From NCBI GenBank assembly GCA_031276865.1, contig JAISMF010000036.1, forward strand, positions 1 to 48,939: 48,939 nt of DNA, read 5' to 3'. This document shows positions 26,859 through 34,962 of this stretch, in pieces. The notes beneath the pieces were generated by a model. It was not told the DNA's origin and searched no databases. It saw only the letters and a program-made list of their open reading frames with translations. The position numbers were made by a program, and so were the translations under genes. Source of the stretch: Deltaproteobacteria bacterium (lineage in GTDB: Bacteria; Desulfobacterota; Desulfarculia; Adiutricales; Adiutricaceae). The stretch's first letter is position 1. Each line of letters begins with the position of its first letter.

Positions 26859-27419
26859 ATGACGGACATCGTGAGCGCCATAATACTTTTCGACTCTCCG
26901 TTTCCCGACTCCGCGGCGGAGGGCTTCCTATCCGGGGCGGCGGTTTTTGAAAACTTCAAGTTCGGGGAGCCGCCCCGGACCCACGTCCAGGGCGGGATTC
27001 CGGAGGCCGCGGACATCGCGGACCTCCTAACGAAGCTGGACGCCGGCGCCCCGCTCGCCTCCCTGAGGCTTTCGGGGACGGAGGCGGCAAAAGGGCTCGA
27101 GCTTTTTCTTAACGAGAGCCCCTTGAAGACGATCGCGGCCCTCCTCTCGCCGGATAGGCTCGTCTTCCACGGCCACGGGGTGGCGGCCGGCGTCCAGAAC
27201 CGGTTGGGGGCGGATTTTTTCGACGTCCTTCCCACGCTCTCCCTGGTGGGCGAGTTCCTCCTGGCGCCCGGCGTGGAGGGAAGGGTCCTCTTTTCGGCCC
27301 TTAAAAACCCGAGCTACAAGCAGAGCCAGGTGGGCCGCCTCAAGGCGGCGCTGGAAAGGCTGGAAAGGACCCTCAAAAGGGACAACCGGGAGCCCTGGGA
27401 AAAGCACGACTGCGCCTGA
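26859..27419 (+). CDS. Unknown protein, 186 residues
   Basis: Not recognised. The protein is soluble, with a hydrophobic start (MTDIVSAIILFDSPF), an alternating helix/strand pattern and a strongly basic helical C-terminus (VGRLKAALERLERTLKRDN). No Cys pair, metal motif or nucleotide motif is visible apart from HGHG near 103-106. Codon use is host-like and GC-rich, so it is a real gene. ATG 26859 follows AGGTGTGAG. It stands alone on the plus strand behind the 30-bp repeat array. Confidence 0.75.
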   Translation: MTDIVSAIILFDSPFPDSAAEGFLSGAAVFENFKFGEPPRTHVQGGIPEAADIADLLTKLDAGAPLASLRLSGTEAAKGLELFLNESPLKTIAALLSPDRLVFHGHGVAAGVQNRLGADFFDVLPTLSLVGEFLLAPGVEGRVLFSALKNPSYKQSQVGRLKAALERLERTLKRDNREPWEKHDCA

Positions 27420-27497
27420 CGAAGACAAATGGCTCCCTCGTCCCTTGGCCCTTTCGCGAAGGGGGCGATTTCGGCCTTTCCAGTGTTCGGTCTTCGT
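27419..27497 (+). terminator. Nested inverted repeat after the 186-residue gene
   Basis: ACGAAGAC (27419-27426) and GTCTTCGT (27490-27497) bracket an inner stem CCCTT...AAGGG (27449-27463). The structure begins at the stop codon. No T-tract follows directly, so a factor-dependent end or a message-stabilising fold are both possible. Confidence 0.45.
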
Positions 27498-27610
27498 AAG
27501 TCGCGGCCTTATTTGAGAAAAAAAACGCCTCGAAGGGAAAATTAACGCACGCGCCTCAATTTTTAGGTGGCGCGCGCGGAGGATCTTAAGCGAAAAAATC
27601 TAATCGAATT

Positions 27611-28939
27611 TTAATTCCCTTGCTGGAGTTTAAGCGCCAGAAAGTCATAATCGCCGTTATTGCGGCGCGCGTCGTGATCATCGGAAACGCTGGCGCCGGC
27701 CACGATGTAACCACTTCCATCCACGTCGAAGTCGTAGGCTTCATCATAACCGGAGCCGCCATAACTCTTCTGCCATTCCAGATCCAGATTGGAGTCGAGT
27801 TTCACCGCCCAGAAGTCGGTCCATCCATAATTTTTGGTCACATCTCCGTCATTGGAACTAGTCTCTCCCACGACAAGATATCCGCCGTCCGGAGTTTGAC
27901 GCGCGCTCCGAGGTATGTCGGAGTCGCTTCCGCCTAAAACTTTGGTTTTCTCGATTTCCCCTTGTGAATTCAACTTGACAACCCAATAGTCCGCGGCCCC
28001 GAATTCTTTGTCCACGTCTCCATCCGCGCCCGCGCTGACGCCGGCGAATACGTATCCGCCATCCGTCGTCTCATCTATCGACATCGCCCTCTCCGCGGAC
28101 GATCCGCCGAAAGTACGCTCCCATTCCAGTTTGCCTTCGCTATCGAGCTTCGCCACCCAGGCGTCGTAATTCCCGTGAAAACTGGAAACATCGCCGTCTT
28201 TAAAACCAACCATGCCGGCGACGACGTAGCCACCGTCCTTGGTTTGCCGTACGGAATAGGCGGCGTCCTCGTGGGACGATCCTAACGTTTTTTCCCATTC
28301 AATCAGGCCTTGAGCGTCAAGCTTGACCACCCAAAAATCCTCCGCGTTTTGATCGCCGTGAAGACCATTTACGTCTCCGTCCGACGAGTTGGTGACGCCG
28401 GCTACAATGTATCCGCCATCTTTTGTCGTCTGGATGGATCTAGCGGAATCCTGTTTCGTCCCGCCAAGACACTTTTGCCACTCCAAAGCGCCCTTGGAAT
28501 CAAGCTTGACAATCCAAAAATCAATTTGACCATGGTTTCCTTCGACGTCTCCGTCAATCGACGCCGTTTCCCCGGCGACGACGTACCCCCCGTCGGGGGA
28601 TAAGGTTATTGAGGCGGCGCTTTCATCGGCCGCGCCCCCGAGGCTTTTCTGCCACTCCATTTCACCGCTGGAGTCAAGCTTCACCACCCAAATATCCGAA
28701 CGTTCATCCTCGTTTCCAGCTTGGGATCCTTTGACGTCGCCGTCAATCGAATAGCTTGTTCCCGCCGCGATATATCCATTATCCGGCGTTACGCGTATCG
28801 AGGACGCTCCGTCGTAGCCGCTTCCGCCAAAACTCGCGCTTCCCACGACCTTCGGGGCGTTCTGGTCGGTTCCCGCCCAGGAATTAGCTTGCGAAACGAT
28901 AAAAAACATAATTGACGCGAATATTGACAAACTTTTCAT
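27611..28939 (-). CDS. Secreted seven-repeat, probably beta-propeller protein
   Basis: Exported protein of 442 residues. A signal peptide (MKSLSIFASIMFFIVSQANS, cut near Ala22) is followed by seven tandem repeats of ~58 residues. Each contains a DGGYxVAG strand, a DGDV turn and a WVVKLDSxG strand, ending in EWQKxLGG. Seven blades of this size suggest a closed beta-propeller, with acidic DGDV turns that could bind calcium. The function and partners are unknown; such repeats are common in envelope or extracellular proteins. I chose ATG 28939, which has GAGG eight bases upstream, over a start 66 bases earlier that would mask the signal peptide. Divergently placed between two unknown genes. Confidence 0.82.
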   Translation of the reverse strand: MKSLSIFASIMFFIVSQANSWAGTDQNAPKVVGSASFGGSGYDGASSIRVTPDNGYIAAGTSYSIDGDVKGSQAGNEDERSDIWVVKLDSSGEMEWQKSLGGAADESAASITLSPDGGYVVAGETASIDGDVEGNHGQIDFWIVKLDSKGALEWQKCLGGTKQDSARSIQTTKDGGYIVAGVTNSSDGDVNGLHGDQNAEDFWVVKLDAQGLIEWEKTLGSSHEDAAYSVRQTKDGGYVVAGMVGFKDGDVSSFHGNYDAWVAKLDSEGKLEWERTFGGSSAERAMSIDETTDGGYVFAGVSAGADGDVDKEFGAADYWVVKLNSQGEIEKTKVLGGSDSDIPRSARQTPDGGYLVVGETSSNDGDVTKNYGWTDFWAVKLDSNLDLEWQKSYGGSGYDEAYDFDVDGSGYIVAGASVSDDHDARRNNGDYDFLALKLQQGN

Positions 28940-29695
28940 CTCGAAACCTCGTAAAATAATCGTTGCGCGACATCGTCGAACACGCCTTTTCGCGTTTTTG
29001 GCCAACTATAAACGGGACTAAATACATTCCAACCAACGATGGAAGCGTAAGTGAACATAAATTACGGCGGATACATGAAAAATACGAAAATCAACGCCCC
29101 TTCGCTCCAAGATGACGGGCTGTTTTAAAAAGCGGCCTAATCGAAGCGAAATTACACCGAAATATCATACCGCGGTCAAATAGCGGCGCGAAAAATCAGC
29201 CTAAACGCCCCGCGTCCGAACTTTCAGAGCTCTCGGAGCAAAGCCGCGGGAAAACACCCTTTTTATGGAATTAGGAAGCGAAAAAATCCACCTCCCCGAC
29301 GTTTGTTAAATCGACGCCACCGTCAGATCAATATGGTGGCTATGGAATAACGATATGAATTTATTTAGGACGCCAGCTACCGCGCATTTTTCCGGATCCC
29401 CCTAACGTTTCGAGCCAATCCGACTTTGACGAAGCCATACGAACGCTTATAATCGGCCCTCGTTTCAAGGTCTTTTTTCGGATACCCGTTTTACTATTTT
29501 TGTTAAACTCTTCTAGTTAATCGAGGTTGACCAAAAGAGCCGCGAAAATATTCCCATTCGTTACGCGGTGGAAACGGCGGATAAACGGGACGGCGATTTT
29601 TAAATTTTTTCCTCTAAGACGATTATAAGGAAATTTTCAAATAACTCGCTTCGCGAGACGTTGATTAACAAATTATCGGATAAATCGGAAAAGAA
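28940..29695. other. Gap without a supported gene
   Basis: About 750 bp of mixed composition. Short frames around 29430-29590 vaguely recall decayed nuclease/transposase proteins but no motif is convincing. Confidence 0.45.
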
Positions 29696-30277
29696 TCAAT
29701 CCTCTAAAACTCCCTGGGCTATGGTTTTATGCAGCCCCAAATCTCCGGACGTGAAAACGGGCGCTTTGTGGCCGTACATGACGGAGGTGAGTATCAGGGT
29801 TTTGTAGCCGAAGTTTCCGATATCGGTAAGATGAAGGGAGACGTCCGAGGATTTGAAGGGGGGGAGGAATCCCGAGTCGTAGAAGAGCGTCTCGGAATAA
29901 GGGCCGCGGCCGTCCACCCGGAAGCGCCAGCTGTGTCCCGGCTCGGCCTTCCCCCGGGGCAGAACGCTCGGCACGACTCCCACCTGTTCCAGCTCCACCG
30001 GACGGGCGTCCTCCACGCCCTCCTCCGCCGGGAGATACCAGCTTATGGCCAGACTGTCGGCGGGATAGTCCATGTTCACCACCTCGGCTCCGGAAATGTT
30101 GACGGAGCCGATCCTGGCCACGCCGACCTTGAGGTAGGCGGGGCCGTCCAGGGTCTCGATCTCCTCGTTTAAGTGCTCGAAGCTGGACACGCTTAAAGCG
30201 CCCTTCTCGAACTCTCCGGCGCTTAAAATCAGTTCGCGCCTGGCTTTGACGATGAGGGCCATTTGCAGGATCGCCAT
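29696..30277 (-). CDS. Unknown protein, 193 residues
   Basis: Not recognised. The predicted protein is soluble and rich in beta strands (PAYLKVGVARIGSVNISGAE, SLAISWYLPAEEGVED, HSWRFRVDGRGPYSETL), with a short hydrophobic N-terminus (MAILQMALIVKARRE) that is too charged for a clear signal peptide. Codon use is host-like. Start ATG 30277 has GAGG upstream, better than the one at 30295. It is divergent from the fmdB-like operon. Confidence 0.72.
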   Translation of the reverse strand: MAILQMALIVKARRELILSAGEFEKGALSVSSFEHLNEEIETLDGPAYLKVGVARIGSVNISGAEVVNMDYPADSLAISWYLPAEEGVEDARPVELEQVGVVPSVLPRGKAEPGHSWRFRVDGRGPYSETLFYDSGFLPPFKSSDVSLHLTDIGNFGYKTLILTSVMYGHKAPVFTSGDLGLHKTIAQGVLED

Positions 30278-30322
30278 AATAAACCTCGCGGACAAGAAAA
30301 ATTACCAATAACCAAAAGTTTC

Positions 30323-30351
30323 TTGTTAAAATGTCAATCACGCATTATAAT
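30323..30351 (+). promoter_or_regulatory. Sigma70-type promoter of the fmdB-like/DUF3842/cooT operon
   Basis: TTGTTA at 30323-30328 and a consensus TATAAT at 30346-30351 are separated by 17 bp. It lies about 105 bp before the first gene and overlaps the leader of the divergent unknown gene. Confidence 0.75.
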
Positions 30352-30456
30352 GGGAAGGCTTGATTTTTTCAAGCCGCGTCCCGGCGGGAAAAGAGGCCGG
30401 CGGACGGGCCTCCCTCGGGGGAGGGGGGATGAAATCAGCCGGAGAGAAGGATTTTT

Positions 30457-30777
30457 ATGCCGATTTACACTTATGAGCACAAAGAGGAGAACCCCGCCTG
30501 CGGGAAGTCCCCCGTCTTCGAGTGGGAGCAGGTCGCGAGGGATCTGCCCTTGACCGTCTGCCCCTTCTGCGGGACGCCGGTGGAAAGGGTTTTAAGCCCC
30601 TCGCACATCAAAAAAAGACACTTCAACTGCGAGCTGCGGGACAAGGGTTTCACCAAGCTGGTGAGGGTGGACGAAGGGATCTTTGAAAACGTCACCCGCC
30701 GCCCGGGCGAGAGCAAGTACATGGACCGCCGAAAACCCGAGACCTTCCCGATACTGGAAAAGACGATAAAAGACTGA
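30457..30777 (+). CDS. FmdB-like zinc-ribbon protein
   Basis: A 106-residue protein of the FmdB/putative regulatory zinc-ribbon type. It starts MPIYTYEHKEENPACG and has the second knuckle CPFCGTPVERVLSPS (~40-55), as in FmdB. The first CxxC pair is reduced to a single Cys15, so zinc binding may use Cys15, Cys41, Cys44 and perhaps Cys62 in the insert HFNCELRDKG. Function is not established. ATG 30457 follows GAGAAGGA. Its stop codon overlaps the start of the DUF3842 gene (TGATG), so the two are translationally coupled. Confidence 0.75.
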   Translation: MPIYTYEHKEENPACGKSPVFEWEQVARDLPLTVCPFCGTPVERVLSPSHIKKRHFNCELRDKGFTKLVRVDEGIFENVTRRPGESKYMDRRKPETFPILEKTIKD

Positions 30778-31214
30778 TGGTCGACAGATATCCAAGAATT
30801 CAGGCCCCCATAGTGGCGGTCATCGACGGACAGGGCGGCGGGATAGGCGCCGCCATCGTCAAGGAGATCCGGAGGGAGTTTCAGGACTCTTTGGAGATCT
30901 GGGCCCTGGGAGCCAACTCCACGGCGACCGAGGCCATGATGAAGGCCCGGGCCAACCGCGGCGCCACCGGGGAGAACGCCATCCGGCAGTCGCTTCCCCG
31001 GGCCTTCGCCCTGATAGCCCCCATGGCGGTGGGCTGGGCCAACTCCATGATGGGCGAGATCACCCCGGCCATCGCCGAAACCGTCACCAGCGCCGACATA
31101 TTGAAGATATTCATCCCCCTTTCCCTGGAAAGGGTCGTTTTAGCGGGCTACCAGAGCGAGCCTCTGCCCCACCTCATAGCCAAGGCGATCGAGATCTTAA
31201 AAGACTCGCGGTAA
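30777..31214 (+). CDS. DUF3842 family protein
   Basis: A 145-residue protein starting with a Gly-rich strand-loop (VAVIDGQGGGIGAAIVKEI, ~12-30) that looks like a nucleotide- or dinucleotide-binding turn, as in the DUF3842 family. NSTATEAMMKARANRGATGENAI and the later GEITPAIAETVTSADILKIF follow the family pattern. The biochemical role is unknown. The gene overlaps its upstream neighbour by one base and is followed 18 bp later by cooT, a conserved pairing in anaerobes as far as I know, so a link to nickel or CO metabolism is plausible. Confidence 0.85.
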   Translation: MVDRYPRIQAPIVAVIDGQGGGIGAAIVKEIRREFQDSLEIWALGANSTATEAMMKARANRGATGENAIRQSLPRAFALIAPMAVGWANSMMGEITPAIAETVTSADILKIFIPLSLERVVLAGYQSEPLPHLIAKAIEILKDSR

Positions 31215-31232
31215 TTTTAGAGGTATTCCCAT

Positions 31233-31457
31233 ATGTGCGAAGCGAACATCTACATCGAGAAGAACGGCTCCGACGACGAGGAGCCGGAGCTCTTTCTGGC
31301 GGCGGCCAACGAAGTCATACCCGAAGAGGAGAACGTCTGGCGCGTCACCAGCATCTTCGGAGAGCAGAAGATACTGCGGGGCAGAATCAAAAGCATGCAC
31401 CTGGTGGATCACATGATCGTCTTCACCCGGGACGACTCCCCCGAAAAGCCCGCCTGA
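31233..31457 (+). CDS. cooT: CooT-like nickel-binding protein
   Basis: Small cytoplasmic protein of 74 residues starting MCEANIYIEK. In CooT the N-terminal Cys2 is the nickel ligand in a dimer used in maturation of Ni-containing carbon monoxide dehydrogenase. The C-terminal half (ILRGRIKSMHLVDHMIVF) fits the family beta core. It is about ten residues longer than typical CooT, with an acidic insertion (GSDDEEPE) and a longer central loop. No carbon monoxide dehydrogenase gene lies in this window. ATG 31233 follows AGAGG. Confidence 0.82.
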   Translation: MCEANIYIEKNGSDDEEPELFLAAANEVIPEEENVWRVTSIFGEQKILRGRIKSMHLVDHMIVFTRDDSPEKPA

Positions 31458-32001
31458 GCGCTCATCTAGAATACTTAAGCGTCCCAGCCGGCCGCCACCC
31501 TTCCCGGCGGGAAAAAAGCGGAAGGGGCCGTCTCCGGAAGGCGGCTTTAGCGGTTCCGCCTCCTTTCCGCGCCGCGAGGGAGGGCGTTCGTCCGGCCCAT
31601 TCAAAGATTAGCGGGAAGGCCGCTTTTCCGGCGTTTAAATTACGCCGGACGAAACGGAAAACTCCCCCGCCTTAAAGGGGGCGCGCGGATGGCGGGCTCC
31701 GCTTTAACGCCTCCAACGAATTTTCCCTCAGGGACGGACGCGCTCGGCTTTCCCTGGGCCTTCAGGCGGAAACGAGCGGCCCTTAGCCTCCGTATGACGT
31801 TTTATAAAATAAAGAGAAACTAAACCTAACTACAACATCATGCGCTTTATTTTATCTAATTATCTTTAAAAATATTTATGTTTTAAAAAAAATTAAATTT
31901 TTATTTACAACATCGTAATAATCGCAAACGAGCTCTTCCCGACGGAAACCGGCCTCGCCTTTTCGGGGTGAGACGAATTTCCCGTCTTCCCCGCCCAGCC
32001 T
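31458..32001. other. Gap without a gene
   Basis: GC-rich spacer to 31790, then an AT-rich island (31800-31920). No protein-like frame or RNA gene was recognised. Confidence 0.5.
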
Positions 32002-32030
32002 TTGACAAAGAGGCGGAAAACCAGTAGATT
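32002..32030 (+). promoter_or_regulatory. Putative greA promoter
   Basis: TTGACA at 32002-32007 and TAGATT at 32025-32030 are separated by 17 bp, about 100 bp before greA. Confidence 0.6.
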
Positions 32031-32128
32031 TAAAACGCCCGACCGCGGGCCGGAACAGCTCCGGCCCCCCCGCCGCCCCGCCAGAAAGCGGGGTCTTTAA
32101 TTTTTTTATTTCGCGAAGAGGATGATTG

Positions 32129-32593
32129 ATGAGTTATTTCCCCATCTCAAAGCGGGGCATGGAGAAACTGAAAGCCGAACTGGAAAAGCTTCAGACCCGG
32201 GACCGCCCGGACGTGATCAAGGCCATCGAAGAGGCCAGAGCGCACGGCGACCTTTCCGAGAACGCCGAATACCACGCCGCCAAAGAGCGCAACAATATAA
32301 TAATGTCGCGGATAGACGATCTTCAGCTGAAGATCTCCAACTCCCAGGTGGTCGCCTCCTCCGGGCCCTTCACCAAATGCGTGTTCGGCGCCAAAGTGAA
32401 AGTCGAAAACGTCGACACCGGCGAGGAGTTCGACTACACCCTGGTGGGCCCCTACGAATCGGATCCGGAAAACGGCTACCTGTCCATCGCCACCCCCATC
32501 GGAAAGGCGATGCTGGGCCTCATGGAGGACGACTCCTTCCTCCTCGACAACGGAAACGGGGAAGAGGAGTACAGGATCGTGAGCGTCAGCTGA
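32129..32593 (+). CDS. greA: Transcription elongation factor GreA
   Basis: GreA enters the RNA polymerase secondary channel and triggers cleavage of backtracked RNA. The 154-residue protein is of usual length. The N-terminal coiled coil (PISKRGMEKLKAELEKLQ) includes the tip ARAHGDLSENAEYHAAKERN (~38-57), with the acidic Asp-Leu-Ser-Glu-Asn tip, and the C-terminal FKBP-like domain has FDYTLVGPYESDPENGYLS and PIGKAMLGL. I chose ATG 32129, which has GAAGAGG eight bases upstream, rather than TTG 32126 or the out-of-frame ATG 32122. Confidence 0.96.
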   Translation: MSYFPISKRGMEKLKAELEKLQTRDRPDVIKAIEEARAHGDLSENAEYHAAKERNNIIMSRIDDLQLKISNSQVVASSGPFTKCVFGAKVKVENVDTGEEFDYTLVGPYESDPENGYLSIATPIGKAMLGLMEDDSFLLDNGNGEEEYRIVSVS

Positions 32594-32599
32594 AGCGCC

Positions 32600-32627
32600 C
32601 GGCGCCTGGACCGCCGGTCCGGCGCCG
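32600..32627 (+). other. GC-rich hairpin after greA
   Basis: CGGCGCC and GGACC pair with GGTCC and GGCGCCG around a 3-base loop, with one bulged T. It starts six bases after the stop codon. Ts follow only 15-20 bases later, so it is a weak terminator candidate. The rest of the gap to 32941 is an AT-rich island (32640-32740) and spacer. Confidence 0.6.
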
Positions 32628-32941
32628 GCCGCTCTTGCTTTCTAATTTTTACTAATATATTATAATTTTTATTAAGAAATAGGATCAAACTATTTTCTTA
32701 ATATGATTAAATATATTAATTAACAAAACGTTCATACTTCACAACGCATTCCCGCGGCGGGGACGCCGCCTCCCGCTTAAAAACGGTCGCCCGCCCCTCC
32801 CCGCCCGATGATGAACGATTCTCCGGCCCGGACCCCGGCGGCCGCCCCCGGGTTGACCGGGCCGTCGTTTCTGGGCTATATTGGCCGGGAAAGATGAGTT
32901 CGCGGCCGAAAAACCGGCGGAAGAGAATGGGAAACAATTAT

Positions 32942-34162
32942 ATGAACATAATTATCATAGGAGCCGGCGCCGCCGGCGTCTCGGCCGCCGAGGCGGCCCG
33001 CAAAAGCAATCCCGGTTCCGACGTCATAATTTTCAACACCGAAAAACAGAATCCCTACTTCCGGCCGCGCCTTCCCGAAATAATCTCCGGAAAAACCGCC
33101 TACGAAAAAATCCAGGCCCACCCCGAAGACTGGTACCAGGAGCATAACTGCGATCTCAGGAAAGGGGAGAGCGTCGTCGAGATCTGCCTGAACAACAATC
33201 AGGTGAGGGGCTCCCTGGGCTCACGTCTGCGCTACGACAAGCTCCTAATAGCCACCGGGGCCCAGCCCTTCGTCCCGGACATCGCCGGAAGCGGTGGGGG
33301 GACTCTGAAAGGCCTGTATCCCTTAAGAACCATAGACGACGCCCTGGATTTGAAATACGCCGCGGAAAAAGCCGAATCCGCCCTCCTTTTGGGCTCCGGG
33401 CTCCTGGGCCTGGAGATAGCCTACGCCCTCGCTCAGAAGAATCTGACCATCCACGTGCTGGAAAGGTCCGACAGGATCCTCCCCCTCCAGACCACGCCCA
33501 AAAGCGCCCTGCTTTTGGAAAAACTCCTAGAGGCGAAGGGTTTCGTCTTCCACCTGAAAAACGAGATCGTCCGGGTGTCCGGAGAATCCAGGGTGGAAAA
33601 GGCGCTCCTGAAATCGGGAGAGGATCTGCGGGTGGATTTCGTGGCCGTGGCCGCGGGAGTGCGATCAAACGTGGATTTGGCTAAAAGCGTGGGACTTAAG
33701 ATCGAAAGAGGGGTGGTGGTGGATCAGTACATGGAAACCACCATTCAAGACATTTACGCCGCGGGGGACTGCGCCCAGACTCCGGACGGAAAGGGGGGGC
33801 TCTGGTCCATCGCCAGGCAGGAGGGACTGAGCGCCGGGTTCAACCTGGCTCAGGAGGACAGGGAAAAAAGGGAGCCCTACAAGCCCACCCCGCCCTCCAG
33901 CCTCCTGAAGGTCGCGGGAATCGATCTAATCACCTCCGGAAACATCGATCCCGAAGGGAAACTCCCCTTCGCCGAACACCAGACATCCGAAAGCTACCGC
34001 AAAGTCGTCGTGAACCAGCTGGGGGAACTCTGCGGCTTCACCAACCTCGGAACGACCAAAGGAAACCGCGAGCTCACCGCCGCCCTGAACAAAAAAATCA
34101 AAGTCTCTCCGGAACTCCTCGAGGAGATGAAAAGGGAGGATTTCGATTTCGGCCGGCTTTAA
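32942..34162 (+). CDS. FAD/NAD(P)-dependent oxidoreductase (NADH:rubredoxin reductase-like)
   Basis: Flavoprotein of 406 residues with two dinucleotide folds. The FAD site is MNIIIIGAGAAGVSAAEAAR (1-20), the conserved middle segment is LLIATGAQPF (~101-110), the NAD site is LLLGSGLLGLEIAYALA (~148-164) and the second FAD contact is IYAAGDCAQTP (~272-282). It resembles NADH:rubredoxin reductase and small NADH oxidase-type enzymes that move electrons to rubredoxin or oxygen-defence partners. No redox Cys pair of the disulfide-reductase kind is visible. ATG 32942 fits this fold; the 16 residues before it look like untranslated leader. Confidence 0.85.
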   Translation: MNIIIIGAGAAGVSAAEAARKSNPGSDVIIFNTEKQNPYFRPRLPEIISGKTAYEKIQAHPEDWYQEHNCDLRKGESVVEICLNNNQVRGSLGSRLRYDKLLIATGAQPFVPDIAGSGGGTLKGLYPLRTIDDALDLKYAAEKAESALLLGSGLLGLEIAYALAQKNLTIHVLERSDRILPLQTTPKSALLLEKLLEAKGFVFHLKNEIVRVSGESRVEKALLKSGEDLRVDFVAVAAGVRSNVDLAKSVGLKIERGVVVDQYMETTIQDIYAAGDCAQTPDGKGGLWSIARQEGLSAGFNLAQEDREKREPYKPTPPSSLLKVAGIDLITSGNIDPEGKLPFAEHQTSESYRKVVVNQLGELCGFTNLGTTKGNRELTAALNKKIKVSPELLEEMKREDFDFGRL

Positions 34163-34295
34163 CCGGCTCGGCTGAAAGGTCCTTTCCATCATAGAAAGAA
34201 CCGGTTACTCCGGCGCCGCGCCGGGGACGCGCGACCGCGCGTGGGACGTGGAAAACATAAACCCCTCGTGAAATCAAAAACAAAGGATAAAACGA

Positions 34296-34421
34296 ATGGA
34301 TTACCCAACATCGGCGATCGTGGGCGCCGTCATCGGGATGGCGGTAGGCGTAATTATCGCGGTGATCAGAGAAAAGAAAAAAAAGAAGGGCCAAACCGAC
34401 GGAAAGACGAACGATTCTTAA
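34296..34421 (+). CDS. Small single-span membrane protein, 41 residues
   Basis: ATG 34296 follows AAAGGA at suitable spacing. The peptide MDYPTSAIVGAVIGMAVGVI, then IAVIREKKKKKG, has a single Gly-rich hydrophobic helix (~6-24) and a strongly basic tail ending TNDS, so it should insert with the tail in the cytoplasm. The helix has repeated small residues (G, A) that favour helix packing. Nothing in sequence identifies its partner; it lies 133 bp after the oxidoreductase gene on the same strand. Confidence 0.65.
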   Translation: MDYPTSAIVGAVIGMAVGVIIAVIREKKKKKGQTDGKTNDS

Positions 34422-34962
34422 TTCGCGGCCGGGGCGTTTGTTTGCCGGAGGCGGCCAACGGGCAGAGGGGCGTGACGGCGAAGCCTTTCATAGCCGACCC
34501 GCCGCGTCGAAGGAATCGAATACGCGGCCTTACAAGCGCCTTGACGGGCGGCGGGAGGTGAAGCAAACGTTCGATTCTATCTGGGGCGGGACGTAAACCC
34601 ACCGGAGGGGAGGTTCCGCGGCGAAGCGAGGGAAGATCTCTTTTTTTAATATGATGAGAATTTTCCAGGGATTTATAGATAACTCAACTTTCCATTTGAG
34701 TTTATATATCACTTTAAACACCCGAAACACCCGCCATGTTTCGCTAATAGTGTGTAAATTTTCATAAATTCCGACATGCATTCTCATAAAATCCGGCAAA
34801 AAAAATTTTAAATGTTTTTTTCTAGAAATCATATTCTCAACAAATCCGAATTATTTTTAACAAAATTTTAACTATAATTTTAAAGCTAAATTAATTAAAC
34901 ATTTTTATATTGCTTTGTTTTCAGGCGTAATTAATCTACGTATATTGAGCGAGGTAAAAAAA
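34422..34962. other. Gap: GC-rich spacer then AT-rich insertion-sequence flank
   Basis: Sequence turns sharply AT-rich after about 34640 and continues so into the transposase gene. It probably includes the left end of the insertion sequence; no terminal inverted repeat was matched by eye with the sequence after 36855. Confidence 0.5.

Noticed and set aside
29430..29590. Possible decayed nuclease-type transposase fragment
   Set aside because: Short frames resemble one only vaguely and no motif could be confirmed.
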